Assembly: GCA_964454845.1 (NCBI GenBank)
Contig: CAYVVS010000001.1
Coordinates: forward strand, 100,691-164,690
DNA length: 64,000 nucleotides
Source: GCA-016700035 sp964454845
GTDB lineage: Bacteria; Patescibacteriota; Saccharimonadia; CAILAD01; GCA-016700035
Direction of reading: 5' to 3'
The notes under the pieces are model-generated. The model saw nothing but the letters and a program-made list of their open reading frames with translations, did no database searches and was not told the DNA's origin. Positions 51,704 to 60,065 of this stretch are shown here, one piece after another (positions within the stretch are counted from its first letter, which is position 1; every line of letters starts with the position of its first letter). The position numbers and the translations under genes are program-made.

Positions 51704-53317
51704 ATGTTTTTAGCAACCTATGAAAAAAATCTCGATAACCTACGTCTGGGTGTCGAAAAGGTATTGGGTAATGATTTGGAACAAGCAGATATTGCTCGTT
51801 CAGTATCATTTTGCGACCTGCGCTTTGGTGATATTGCTACCAATATTGCCATGCAGCAAGCAAAAAAAGCCGGGCTTAATCCTCGGGAACTGGCAGAATC
51901 TATAGTAAGAGAACTGGAGAAGGCAAATACTTTTGCTTCTGCTGAGGTTGCTGGCCCTGGCTTTGTAAATATACGCTTGCATGAAGAAGATTACGTGCAG
52001 CTTTTACATGGTCTCAAGCCCGGATTTTTCCGAACCGAAAAGGGCGTGGGTAGACGGGTGAATGTGGAATTTATTAGCGCCAACCCCACGGGCCCGTTAG
52101 TGCTCGTGAATGCTTGGGGAGGATACTACGGTGATATCTTAGCCAGCCTGTATGAGAGTCAGGGCTATGATGTTGCGCGTGAGTATTATTTAAATGATGG
52201 TGGCAACCAAATTGCTCAGTTAGGGCGCGCTGTTCAGCAGGCTGCTGGGGCGAAGTTTAGTACTGAAGAGTCGGCTGAATTGTATCGTGGCGAATATGTA
52301 GATGTCTTAGCACAGAGTTTAGCAGAAGAATTTGGCGGTAGCGATAAACTCATCGCTGCAGATCCTCAGGTTGTGGGCGATAAAGCCCAGGTAATCATTT
52401 TGAAGGATTATATTAAACCAACACTGAAGCGACTGGGGATCCATCATGATGAAATCTACCCAGAGTCCAGCCTTGATAATCGGGCGACGATTGAACGGCT
52501 ACGACAGGTGGGAGCTATTCTGGAGAAAGATGGGGCGGTGTGGCTAAGTGGAGAAAAAGCCGGCCTGGATAAGGATGAAGTTCTGGTGCGTTCAACAGAT
52601 GGTCAAGAAACATACTTCTTAAAAGATATAACTTATCAGCTTACAAAGCTTGAGGACAGACGCTTCGATACGGCAATTACTATTGTGGGGCCAGATCATC
52701 ATGGGCAAGAACAGCGTCTATTGGCTGCGCTGAGTCTTTTGGGCCATGACGGTTTTGTACCACTTTGGACACAGACGGTACGCCTTACGAAAGACGGCCA
52801 GGAGTACAAGATGAGCAAGCGTCGTGGAAATTACATCGTACTTGATGAATTCCTCAAGATTGTCCCATCCCAAACGGCACGATTTTTCTTTGCAATGCGT
52901 GATACCAATAGTCATTTTGATCTTGATTTGGATTTGGTGGCGTCCCAAAATAAGCACAATCCACTCTTTTATGTCATGTATTCGTATGTCCGTGCGAGTT
53001 CGGTGCTAGCTAAGTTTGGTGGGGTTTCAGAGCCAGCTAAGATTAGATTGGACGCGGAGCAAAAACAAATCTTGAGGAGTTTTGTTGAAATCTCTGAATT
53101 AATTTCGCAGGCAACTGTGACGCAGCAAGTTCACTCGGTACTGCACCGTATGATCGAGATTGCCCGCTACTTTCATGATTGGTATGAAAAAAATCCAGTA
53201 TTAAAAGAAGAGTCCGAAGAGCTCCGAATGGCTCGAGCATACTTTGTAGAGAAATATCGTGATAGTATGGCGAGTCTCTTTGAACTTATCGGGGTTGAGC
53301 CACAAGAACGCATGTAG
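51704..53317 (+). CDS. argS: Arginyl-tRNA synthetase with a degenerate HIGH motif
   Basis: A class I synthetase of 537 residues. An N-terminal Add1-like domain precedes the catalytic core. The nucleotide-binding site reads 'ISANPTGPLVLVNAWGG', where usual ArgRS have HVGH; residues 133-136 here are VLVN. The KMSKS counterpart is 'YKMSKRRGNYI', and a DALR-type C-terminal anticodon domain follows ('LFYVMYSYVRASSVL'). TATAAT (51689-51694) lies 9 nt before the ATG, and GAGGGA sits between them. The enzyme is otherwise complete, so the motif change is probably tolerated rather than a sign of decay. Confidence 0.95.
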   Translation: MFLATYEKNLDNLRLGVEKVLGNDLEQADIARSVSFCDLRFGDIATNIAMQQAKKAGLNPRELAESIVRELEKANTFASAEVAGPGFVNIRLHEEDYVQLLHGLKPGFFRTEKGVGRRVNVEFISANPTGPLVLVNAWGGYYGDILASLYESQGYDVAREYYLNDGGNQIAQLGRAVQQAAGAKFSTEESAELYRGEYVDVLAQSLAEEFGGSDKLIAADPQVVGDKAQVIILKDYIKPTLKRLGIHHDEIYPESSLDNRATIERLRQVGAILEKDGAVWLSGEKAGLDKDEVLVRSTDGQETYFLKDITYQLTKLEDRRFDTAITIVGPDHHGQEQRLLAALSLLGHDGFVPLWTQTVRLTKDGQEYKMSKRRGNYIVLDEFLKIVPSQTARFFFAMRDTNSHFDLDLDLVASQNKHNPLFYVMYSYVRASSVLAKFGGVSEPAKIRLDAEQKQILRSFVEISELISQATVTQQVHSVLHRMIEIARYFHDWYEKNPVLKEESEELRMARAYFVEKYRDSMASLFELIGVEPQERM

Positions 53318-53343
53318 TTAGTAGTGCAGGAGGGGTTATTGTA

Positions 53344-56208
53344 GTGAAAAAAACTACATCAAGATATATTGAAGGGCTTAACCCCGAACAAAAAGAGGCC
53401 GTTTGTCATCTGGAAGGCCCCGCAATGGTAATTGCTGGCGCTGGTACTGGTAAGACCAAGGTTATTACTTCACGTATCGCGTATCTCATTGAGCAAAAGC
53501 ATGCACAGCCAGAAGAGATACTGGCCCTAACATTCACCGAGAAAGCCGCTGTAGAAATGGAAGAGCGTGTAGACATGCTTTTACCTTATGGGTATGTTGA
53601 TACACGCATTAAAACATTTCATGCGCTTGGCTATGAGATCTTGCAGGACTACGGGTTTGAGCTTGGACTCCCGCCAAACCTTAAGGTTATTTCAGGCTTG
53701 CAGCAACACATTATCTTGCAGGAGGTTCTTGAGGGTTTCGAGAATATAGAGCATTTTCGTCCAGCCCATAACCCGGGTCAGTTTCGTTCGGCTTTATTGC
53801 AGCTATTCTCTCGGCTGAAAGATGATGGCTTTATGCCAGATGATTATGCCAAGCAGCTAAAGTTGCTGCAGGGCAAGCAAGCTGAGTTGCTAGATGAAGA
53901 AGGGTGGCAAAAATATCACGAGGCAGCCAGGATATACGGGCAATATCAGGCTCGCTTGCAAGAAAAGGGGCTCATTGACTACGGCGACCAACTTTTATAT
54001 GTATATAGTTTGTTGCAAAAAAAGCAACATATACGTGATATCTATCAAGGAATGTACAAATTTGTGCTGGTTGATGAGTATCAGGATACAAATCGACTGC
54101 AGGCAAAAATTGTGCATTTGCTACTGAACGCACAGCAGAATCTGATGGTTGTTGGGGATGATGATCAGTCTATATATCGCTTTAGGGGAGCAGATATAGA
54201 TAATATGCTTGGCTTTAAAACCGAATATCCTAAGACAAAGTTTTTTGTGCTTTCGGAAAACTATCGTTCTAGTCAGCATATTGTTGATGCGGCCTATTCG
54301 CTTATACTGCACAACAACCCAGCACGTCTGGAGGTTCAGACGGGCCTCAATAAAAAACTTCATGCCCAGTTTCGTGGACGCCGACCATTGGTGCAGCAAT
54401 ATAAAAGTAATCATGAAGAATTCCACGCCATAGCGACCGATATCAAAAAGCGGGAGTCAGCCGGAGAGGTGTTGGAGAGTATTGCGGTTTTGTGTCGTAA
54501 TAATTCCCAAACGGAAGAAATGATACATTATTTACAACATTTAGGTATTCCAGTGGCTACTCAGGCAAATGGGAATCTATTACATGTGCCAGTAGTACGT
54601 CAGTGTATAGATTTCGTGCGAGTTTTACATGATGTAGAGGATTCAGCGGCTCTGTATCGTTATTTGGTGTCACCAAAGATGCAGGCCAGCACGCCAAAAG
54701 TTATGCAGTTGAGTGCCGAGGCACAGCGCAATAGAATCGCGTTGAGTGATGTGATAGTAGAGAATCGAGAAGAAGCTATGTATGAATATAATGCGGTGAA
54801 AGTTCTTGAAGCATACCGAGAAATCGCCCATAACCATACTATTGGCGAGATACTATATAAATTCATAACTGACGGTGGTTATCTCGATGGCTTAGCTAAT
54901 AAGGCGCTCTCAGAGAGCGAGGCAGCTCGGTCGGTTCAGCAGCTTGCGGCTTTTTTTACAATAGTCAAAGAATTTGAGGCTGTTGAGAAGTATCGAGATA
55001 GTTATCATTTTTGGAGCTACATCCAGGATATGTACAGCTCGGATGTGCTTCAGGATGTCGAGCTCATGGACGAAGCGCGGGGCGTACATGTTCTTACTGC
55101 ACACCGATCTAAAGGACTGGAATTCGAGACCGTGTACCTGTATGACATGACCGAGGGAAACTTTCCGGCGACTCGAAGATCTGACAGTATAAAAAATCTC
55201 ACAGATTTAGCCGCAGAACCTAAGGATGTCGCACTGCGCCATGAACAAGAGGAGCGTCGTTTAATGTACGTGGCGATGACGCGCGCTAAAAAGAATCTAA
55301 TTTTAACTTTCTCTCCTGATCACGGTGGCAAGCGCGCTCGCAAGGCCTCTCGATTTTTGCTCGAAGCATTTGGCACGAGTTTAGCCGTTCAAGACAACGA
55401 AGTGGGTGGTGGATTGCCGGCAATTTTGACCCGTTATGGCCCCAAGCGACAGTTGGGCACCGAATTGCCGGCTTTTCCGGCGTCAGAAGATGGATATATG
55501 ACACTCACACCCAATCAAATAGCAGATTATCTGGCAGATCCATCGCGATTTTTTGTGCGCCATGTGCTTAAATTTCCAACTCCGCCGTCACACCAAATGG
55601 TATATGGTATCTCGATTCATGCAGCCTTAGAGTATTTCTACACCGAGAAGCTGTCGGGCAGAATTCCAAAAATAGAGACAATGCTTGATGTTTTTCGTAG
55701 TGCTTGGCGAAGCGAGGGGTTTGTTTCAATCCGCCATGAGAATGAGCGTCGCAAGCAAGGTGAAGTGAGCTTAAAACAGTATTATTTACATCATATTGAT
55801 GTTGCCGAGCCAATTGTTGCAGTAGAGCAGGAATTCACTCTGGAGATCGAGGAGTATAAAGTGAATATTCGGGGAAGGTATGACCTTGTTGTGAAAAATA
55901 CTGATACTCAGGGTGTATCAATTAGGGATTTTAAGACGAGCCATGTTGCTAATGAGCGTGTGGCTAAAGACAAAGTTCGTGATTCGGTCCAGATGGGGAT
56001 TTATGCATTGGCGTGGGATCAGCTTAATACTGACAAAACAGAATCTATAGCACTTTACTTTACTGAGTCGCAGCTGCTGGCTGAGCGCGCTAAGATTGAA
56101 CACGAGAAAACGCTGAAGAAGATAGCAGAGGCGGTGACCGGTATCCGCGATGGGAGATACCCACGTCGCGGAAATCTGACTGATCTAGAAACGGAAGGTC
56201 TAGTATAA
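53344..56208 (+). CDS. UvrD/Rep-type helicase fused to a RecB-family nuclease domain
   Basis: A 954-residue superfamily 1A helicase. Walker A 'AGAGTGKT' is at residues 31-38, followed by 'ALTFTEKAAVEMEERV', motif II 'VLVDEYQDTN', 'VVGDDDQSIYRFRGA' and 'ENYRSSQHIVDAA', then motif VI 'RLMYVAMTRAKKNL'. A C-terminal PD-(D/E)XK nuclease of the RecB type carries D847 ('GRYDLVV') and D862/K864 ('IRDFKTS'). The layout resembles AddA/AdnA-like helicase-nucleases acting on DNA ends. The GTG start has AGGAGG 10 nt upstream. The stop abuts the next start codon. Confidence 0.94.
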   Translation: MKKTTSRYIEGLNPEQKEAVCHLEGPAMVIAGAGTGKTKVITSRIAYLIEQKHAQPEEILALTFTEKAAVEMEERVDMLLPYGYVDTRIKTFHALGYEILQDYGFELGLPPNLKVISGLQQHIILQEVLEGFENIEHFRPAHNPGQFRSALLQLFSRLKDDGFMPDDYAKQLKLLQGKQAELLDEEGWQKYHEAARIYGQYQARLQEKGLIDYGDQLLYVYSLLQKKQHIRDIYQGMYKFVLVDEYQDTNRLQAKIVHLLLNAQQNLMVVGDDDQSIYRFRGADIDNMLGFKTEYPKTKFFVLSENYRSSQHIVDAAYSLILHNNPARLEVQTGLNKKLHAQFRGRRPLVQQYKSNHEEFHAIATDIKKRESAGEVLESIAVLCRNNSQTEEMIHYLQHLGIPVATQANGNLLHVPVVRQCIDFVRVLHDVEDSAALYRYLVSPKMQASTPKVMQLSAEAQRNRIALSDVIVENREEAMYEYNAVKVLEAYREIAHNHTIGEILYKFITDGGYLDGLANKALSESEAARSVQQLAAFFTIVKEFEAVEKYRDSYHFWSYIQDMYSSDVLQDVELMDEARGVHVLTAHRSKGLEFETVYLYDMTEGNFPATRRSDSIKNLTDLAAEPKDVALRHEQEERRLMYVAMTRAKKNLILTFSPDHGGKRARKASRFLLEAFGTSLAVQDNEVGGGLPAILTRYGPKRQLGTELPAFPASEDGYMTLTPNQIADYLADPSRFFVRHVLKFPTPPSHQMVYGISIHAALEYFYTEKLSGRIPKIETMLDVFRSAWRSEGFVSIRHENERRKQGEVSLKQYYLHHIDVAEPIVAVEQEFTLEIEEYKVNIRGRYDLVVKNTDTQGVSIRDFKTSHVANERVAKDKVRDSVQMGIYALAWDQLNTDKTESIALYFTESQLLAERAKIEHEKTLKKIAEAVTGIRDGRYPRRGNLTDLETEGLV

Positions 56209-56637
56209 ATGAGGCTAGATAGCTATCGAGATCAAGAGTGGCTTGAGAATTTGCTCGCCGATATTTGGTATCAGCATTTTCGAGATGTTGAACAGAATAA
56301 TGACGTGATGATTATCTGGGCTAAGCGCGCCAAGCGTCGTTTGGGGTCCATCGAGGTGGATAGTCGCGACGGTCATACTTCAATTATTAAGGTCAACAGG
56401 CTTTTTCAGGACCTTGCCGTTCCAGAATATGTCATTCGCGCTACCATAGTGCATGAAATGACGCACTATGCGCATGGTTTTGGCTCGCCTCATGAACAGA
56501 AGCAGAAGCATCCTCATAGTGGAGGCGTGATCCGCAAAGAGTTTGCGGAAAGGGGCTTGGTTGACTTGTATCTGAAGCAGAAGCATTGGCTGAAAGACAA
56601 CTGGCGTGACTTTTTGCTTGAACGAGGCATGTTGTAG
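56209..56637 (+). CDS. SprT-like zinc metalloprotease domain protein
   Basis: A 142-residue protein with the zinc motif 'IVHEMTHYAHG' (H82, E83, H86) and a further histidine in the following 'HPHSGG' region, the layout of SprT/WLM-type peptidases. SprT relatives in eukaryotes (Spartan) degrade DNA-protein crosslinks. Its ATG directly follows the stop of the helicase-nuclease gene, which supports a DNA-repair role by context, though this is inference. Confidence 0.78.
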   Translation: MRLDSYRDQEWLENLLADIWYQHFRDVEQNNDVMIIWAKRAKRRLGSIEVDSRDGHTSIIKVNRLFQDLAVPEYVIRATIVHEMTHYAHGFGSPHEQKQKHPHSGGVIRKEFAERGLVDLYLKQKHWLKDNWRDFLLERGML

Positions 56638-56674
56638 GCATTTTGTTCGTTTTTTGAGGTATACTGGTAGTGTT

Positions 56675-57757
56675 ATGGAAGTCATATTACTTATACTTTT
56701 AGTCGTTATTGTCGCAGCTCTAGTGTTCTTAATCGTTCGCAGCCTTAAGCCCGCGAGCGCGCCGTCTGCCGAGCTGGATGTGGCTTCAGTGCAGCTATTA
56801 AAGCAGGATTTACAGGGCATGCAGCAGCTCTTGGCACAGACTCAGTCGGCTATGCAAGATAGGCTTGATAAGAATAATGCGAACGTACAACAAAGCGTCC
56901 ATCAGCAGATGCGTCAATCCTCTGAAATCATCCGGCAGGTAACAGAACGCTTGACGCAATTAGATGAAACTAATAAGCGTGTTGTGGATATTACATCGGA
57001 ACTTAAGACTCTGCAGAATGTTTTGCAAAACCCCAAGCAGCGTGGAGTTCTGGGAGAATACTATCTTTCTCAAGTTTTAGAGAATGTTTTACCGCCAACG
57101 CAGTATAAATTACAATATGGCTTCAAGAATGGGGACATTGTTGATGCTGTTATCTTTTTAGATAAGGGTAAGATATTGCCGGTCGATTCTAAGTTTAGTT
57201 TAGAGAACTATAATCGCCTAGTTGAATGCAAAGATACTGCCGAACGGGAGCGTCTCGTGCGCCAGTTTAAGCAAGATTTAAAGGGTCGGATTGATGAAAC
57301 ATCAAAATACATTCGGCCCCATGAAGGTACGATGGATTTTGCCTTTATGTTTATTCCTTCGGAGGCGATTTATTACGATCTTTTAGTGAATAAAGTCGGA
57401 ACCGCCAATACTACGGCGCGCGACCTCATTGAATACGCGTTTAGAGATAAGCATGTCATTATCGTTTCGCCGACGTCTTTCATGGCCTACCTACAAACTG
57501 TCTTGCAGGGCTTGCGTTCTTTGCAGATAGAGGAGCAGGCGCTAGAGATTCAAGAACGTGTCGGTTTGCTTGCACGCCACCTGAAGAGTTACGATACATA
57601 CATGCAGAAGATGGGGAATTCACTCTCAACAACTGTTGGCCACTACAATACGGCCTATAAAGAGTTTAAGAAGGTAGATAAAGACGTCGTTAAAATTGCC
57701 GAGACTGAACAGGTGATTGAGCCACTTCTGGTTGATAAGCCATCGACTGAAGACTAA
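56675..57757 (+). CDS. rmuC: DNA recombination protein RmuC
   Basis: A 360-residue protein with an N-terminal membrane segment ('VILLILLVVIVAALVFLIV'), a coiled coil (about 45-115) and the RmuC nuclease-like domain ('KQRGVLGEYYLSQVLENVLP', 'DAVIFLDKGKILPVDSKFSLENY', 'FMFIPSEAIYYDLL'). RmuC limits DNA rearrangements at inverted repeats. I start at ATG 56675, since TATACT (56660-56665) lies 9 nt before it and the membrane segment begins right after; the longer extension reads through the previous gene. Confidence 0.95.
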   Translation: MEVILLILLVVIVAALVFLIVRSLKPASAPSAELDVASVQLLKQDLQGMQQLLAQTQSAMQDRLDKNNANVQQSVHQQMRQSSEIIRQVTERLTQLDETNKRVVDITSELKTLQNVLQNPKQRGVLGEYYLSQVLENVLPPTQYKLQYGFKNGDIVDAVIFLDKGKILPVDSKFSLENYNRLVECKDTAERERLVRQFKQDLKGRIDETSKYIRPHEGTMDFAFMFIPSEAIYYDLLVNKVGTANTTARDLIEYAFRDKHVIIVSPTSFMAYLQTVLQGLRSLQIEEQALEIQERVGLLARHLKSYDTYMQKMGNSLSTTVGHYNTAYKEFKKVDKDVVKIAETEQVIEPLLVDKPSTED

Positions 57758-57772
57758 CTTAAAGGAAGTTTT

Positions 57773-58765
57773 ATGAAAAAGCGCATATTATCAGGAATAA
57801 AACCAACTGGAGATGTCCATCTAGGGGGATATCTTGGAGCAATGCGCGAGTGGCCCAAGTATCAATCGCCTGATAACGAGGTGTTTTATTTTGTTGCTGA
57901 TTTACATGCCCTCAACACTCGTCCCAAGCCTAGTGAACTGCGAGATAAAACTTATGATTTGGTGGCGTGGCTGTTGGCTCTCGGTATCGACAGTGAGCGC
58001 AACCCAATCTATTTACAGTCGCAGATCCCTGAGCATAGCGAGTTATGCTGGTTACTGAATAACTTCGTTACTATGGGTGAGCTTTCACGCATGACCCAAT
58101 ATAAGGACAAAGCCCAGAAAAGTGGCACTGAGGGTCAGCTCGTAGCGTTATTTACATACCCTGTACTGATGGCCGCAGACATCTTGCTCTATGGAGCAGA
58201 TGAGGTGCCGGTAGGCGAGGATCAAACGCAGCATGTAGAACTTACTCGAGACATAGCGCAACGCTTTAACGGTGTATACGGGCATGATTTCTTGAAGCTA
58301 CCTACCTTTACCAATCCAGCTCACTCAGCGCGAGTGATGATGCTAGACGACCCAGTGCGCAAGATGAGTAAAAGCGAAGGCGGGGATGGTTGTGTATATC
58401 TCGCTGATTCTGAGGAGACTATCCTACGCAAGTTTAGCCGGGCAGTAACTGATTCTGAATCAACAGTACAGTTTGATAGGGAAAAACAGCCAGGTGTGAG
58501 TAATCTTCTGGAAATACTTGCCGCAGTAACGGGTAAGGATATCGCGGATCTTGTACGGGAATTTGCAGGAGTAGGCTATGGGGACTTCAAGCAAGCGGTT
58601 GCTCAGGCTGTGCTCACTGAGCTTAGGCCAATCAAGGCAGAATATAGCCGCTTGCGTGCGGATGAGAGCTATTTGGACCAGGTATTGCAACATGGTCGAG
58701 AGCGGGTGAGTAGTGAAGCCCGATCAAAACTTGTAGAACTGAAGCAGGCTATAGGGCTATTGTAA
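57773..58765 (+). CDS. trpS: Tryptophanyl-tRNA synthetase
   Basis: A class I synthetase of 330 residues, full length for bacterial TrpRS. The HIGH counterpart is 'KPTGDVHLGGYLGAM', the tryptophan pocket region has 'YPVLMAADILLYGADEVPVGEDQTQH' in parts, and the KMSKS loop 'RKMSKSEGG' is intact. The ATG has AAAGGAAG 6-7 nt upstream and lies 15 nt after rmuC, so it may be co-transcribed with it. Confidence 0.97.
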   Translation: MKKRILSGIKPTGDVHLGGYLGAMREWPKYQSPDNEVFYFVADLHALNTRPKPSELRDKTYDLVAWLLALGIDSERNPIYLQSQIPEHSELCWLLNNFVTMGELSRMTQYKDKAQKSGTEGQLVALFTYPVLMAADILLYGADEVPVGEDQTQHVELTRDIAQRFNGVYGHDFLKLPTFTNPAHSARVMMLDDPVRKMSKSEGGDGCVYLADSEETILRKFSRAVTDSESTVQFDREKQPGVSNLLEILAAVTGKDIADLVREFAGVGYGDFKQAVAQAVLTELRPIKAEYSRLRADESYLDQVLQHGRERVSSEARSKLVELKQAIGLL

Positions 58766-58817
58766 AAAAAACAACAGACTTTTACAGAGTAAACAGTCAA
58801 ATAATACCCAAAACTTA

Positions 58818-58846
58818 TTGACAAAGCATAAGTAGTTTGCTAAACT
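58818..58846 (+). promoter_or_regulatory. Near-consensus sigma70 promoter in the trpS-pheS gap
   Basis: TTGACA (58818-58823), a 17-nt spacer, and TAAACT (58841-58846). The predicted transcription start is near 58853. It is the best -35/-10 pair seen in the window and drives non-coding sequence. Confidence 0.8.
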
Positions 58847-58852
58847 AGAGTC

Positions 58853-58956
58853 AATCTAGTTCATTCAAAACCAAAAACAAAAACCAAGTTACATTCCTTT
58901 TCTATAAATAACGCCGCAAGTCGCTTGGTCTCAATGAAGAGCGACTTGTATTTTTT
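58853..58956 (+). ncRNA. Short A-rich transcript or leader ending in a terminator
   Basis: Starting from the promoter at 58818, about 64 nt of A-rich, unstructured sequence lead to a perfect 9-bp hairpin CAAGTCGCT (58917-58925)/AGCGACTTG (58940-58948), followed by TATTTTTT. It looks like a complete small RNA of about 100 nt, or an attenuated leader of the larger RNA that begins downstream. There is no good ORF or start with Shine-Dalgarno in it. Confidence 0.55.
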
Positions 58957-58960
58957 ATAG

Positions 58961-59402
58961 CTGAACAGTAGGGTAACTCCGACCTGTAGACACCCCCCTT
59001 GTCTCGGGTCGGGCTTCCCCTACTGTTCTAGGGTGCCTCATCGAGAGAGGCGACCATTCCCGACAGATAAATCCTTGTTTAAAGCAAGAGAAGACGAGCA
59101 TCCCGCACGCCTCCTTATACGCTTTAAGTCTGATCAGTCAGTCCAAACAACCGAAACTGATCAACGAAGATTTGCCTAGACGAATGGTAGGGAAACCGGA
59201 GCAGACGAAACAACAGCTAAACGCACCTTTCGTCTCGAACAAAGTCTGCACCAAAACTTGGATACCTAGGCTTCATCAAGCTTAGATACCCCTCACCGGG
59301 GCAGCACGTGCCAATTGAATCTTTCTCTTTAGGGCAGATGTGACTGCCCCGTAACCACTTACTTACTCATCTTAAATCACCCGTTTGTCAGGGTGATTTT
59401 TT
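58961..59402 (+). ncRNA. Large multi-helix structured RNA candidate
   Basis: About 440 nt without a supportable ORF but full of complementary segments: GAACAGTAGGG (58963-58973)/CCCTACTGTTC (59018-59028) with an inner CCGACC/GGTCGG; ACCATTC (59053-59059)/GAATGGT (59182-59188) long range; TTAAAGC (59079-59085)/GCTTTAA (59121-59127); TGATCAGT (59131-59138)/ACTGATCA (59156-59163); AGACGAAA (59203-59210)/TTTCGTCT (59228-59235); TAGGCTT/AAGCTTA near 59267-59284; GGGGCAG (59298-59304)/CTGCCCC (59344-59350). A terminator, AAATCACCC/GGGTGATTT plus T-run, closes it at 59374-59402. I recognise no known RNA family. Between 59403 and 59669 I see nothing further supportable except A/T-rich sequence. Confidence 0.6.
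59374..59402 (+). terminator. Intrinsic terminator of the large RNA candidate
   Basis: AAATCACCC and GGGTGATTT pair perfectly (9 bp) around an 8-nt loop, followed by TTTT. It separates the RNA candidate from the pheST operon. Confidence 0.88.
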
Positions 59403-59669
59403 GTTTGCACACAAACTAGTCCAGTAATGCTTTTTATCAAGCAGCATACTTTTTAGCTTTGCCTCGTTTCTATAGTGATTTTAGAGTGAGAGCATATTGG
59501 GGGCTAGGGGATTGTTTGAGTCAGATAATTACTCAGCATGATGAATAAAAAAAGTAGTCAAAACAAAAAACGAAAATATATAAATAAATTTAGTGTTCAG
59601 ATTTCAGCAAAAAGTATTCAAATGTGGATACTGTGGAAAAAGCTTTGTAAAATAGAGATAATAGAGGGT

Positions 59670-60065
59670 ATGCGAGACGCGTCCTACAAACAGCTTGGGC
59701 TATATATATCCGTCACAATTTTTGCGCTCATTCTGTCTTTAAGTGTGGTGGCATTTCTTCTGCTGGCGACATCGCCGAGGGACATCGGTGCTTTAGGTGT
59801 GACGGTTTGGTTCATAGGGCTATTTGTACTGGCTACGTCTTCTATTTTGCTGATACGCTACAACTTTGGAAGGCATCGACACCCTGAGCCGCAAGAGCGA
59901 TTTATAGTCTATAAACGCTCGCTTCGAGGCAGTGCCGTAATGGGCCTATTTTTTGCGATTGCACTTGCGATGCAAAGTTTAAGGATGTTGAATCTGGGTG
60001 ATATACTGCTCTTCCTCCTAACTCTTGCTATAATTGAACTATATTTCCGTACGAGAAAATCATGA
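59670..60065 (+). CDS. Four-segment small membrane protein ahead of pheS
   Basis: A 131-residue protein with about four membrane segments (about 8-33, 40-62, 84-105, 107-126) and a short basic loop 'NFGRHRHPEPQERF'. No family recognised. I start at ATG 59670 because GATAAT (59657-59662) lies 7 nt before it (leaderless); a longer in-frame extension from 59538 reads through the promoter and is very A-rich. It overlaps pheS by 4 nt, so it is the first gene of the pheST transcript. Confidence 0.65.
   Translation: MRDASYKQLGLYISVTIFALILSLSVVAFLLLATSPRDIGALGVTVWFIGLFVLATSSILLIRYNFGRHRHPEPQERFIVYKRSLRGSAVMGLFFAIALAMQSLRMLNLGDILLFLLTLAIIELYFRTRKS

Noticed and set aside
59620..59645. Two near-matches to the DnaA box in the A/T-rich stretch before pheS
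   Set aside because: Each differs from consensus, there are only two, and no origin-associated genes are present.
59403..59669. T-box or other aminoacyl-tRNA leader for pheST
   Set aside because: No UGGNACC bulge or phenylalanine specifier structure was found, and the first gene of the transcript appears leaderless.
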